Assembly: GCA_964580995.1 (NCBI GenBank)
Contig: CAZOMV010000124.1
Coordinates: 1 to 15,363, forward strand
DNA from: JAKJEP01 sp964580995
GTDB lineage: Bacteria; Planctomycetota; Phycisphaerae; Sedimentisphaerales; SM23-30
Direction of reading: 5' to 3'
DNA: 15,363 nt
Shown: positions 15,264 to 15,363 of the stretch, one piece after another
How the letters are laid out: every line of letters begins with the position of its first letter
Numbering within the stretch: the first letter of the stretch is position 1
The notes under the pieces: generated by a model
What the model was told of the DNA's origin: nothing
The model's database searches: none
The model's input: the letters and a program-made list of their open reading frames with translations, nothing else
Program-made: the position numbers and the translations under genes

Positions 15264-15363
15264 TGGGGGAGGGGCTTAGATGAGGTCCGATAACTGAGTT
15301 AATATACGGAATATGGGTAAGATGTAGGGGCATTTTTGGTAAAATTTAACGATTAGGTAAGAT
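15264..15363. other. Noncoding stretch at the window end
   Basis: No gene is supported here. A G-rich run is followed by AT-rich sequence; GGTAAGAT occurs twice (near 15314 and at 15356-15363), a short direct repeat that may continue beyond the window. Confidence 0.3.

Overview
The window reads as a chromosomal segment of a diderm (Gram-negative-type) bacterium. It encodes an outer-membrane efflux lipoprotein with a lipobox, a periplasmic adaptor and an RND pump. A ferrous-iron (Feo) system suggests life with access to Fe(II), so anoxic or microoxic conditions. The overall flavour (GAF-PP2C phosphatase, class II photolyase, compact gene ends, orphan proteins) would fit a Planctomycetota/Phycisphaerae-like or other environmental lineage. 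That placement is inference only; no marker gene here settles it.

Layout. 1-956 (+): 3' part of an unrecognised protein, probably cut by the window edge. 953-4702 (-): an iron operon read leftwards, regulator then feoA then feoB. The regulator is the outstanding object here. It is one 436-residue chain carrying a DtxR/MntR-type repressor, a Cys-rich linker, a Fur-like domain and a C-terminal FeoA (SH3-like) domain. 4703-4868: a 166-bp divergent control region with two near-consensus sigma70-type promoters and clear palindromes. 4869-12811 (+): a tightly packed operon of a TetR repressor, an outer-membrane efflux lipoprotein, an RND adaptor, an RND pump and, overlapping the pump by 23 bp, a class II CPD photolyase. 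12808-14064 (-): a GAF-PP2C (RsbU/SpoIIE-like) phosphatase, convergent with the photolyase. 14174-14725 (+): a small membrane-anchored protein, possibly FliL-like. 14726-15059: no gene, but a 250-bp element bounded by a perfect 16-bp inverted repeat with a long internal hairpin. 15060-15144: tRNA-Ser(UGA). 15145-15363: no gene seen; it holds a 33-bp-period tandem repeat.

How the parts fit. The fused regulator probably senses iron or a related divalent metal and controls its own operon with feoA and feoB. In its Fur-like part the metal-ligand residues are kept while the DNA-reading signatures are lost. This suggests that the DtxR winged helix does the DNA binding and the Fur part serves as an extra metal sensor or dimerisation module. 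The divergent TetR gene probably autoregulates the efflux operon through the inverted repeats around its -10 box and start site. Because both promoters share one short region, cross-talk between iron status and efflux is possible but unproven.
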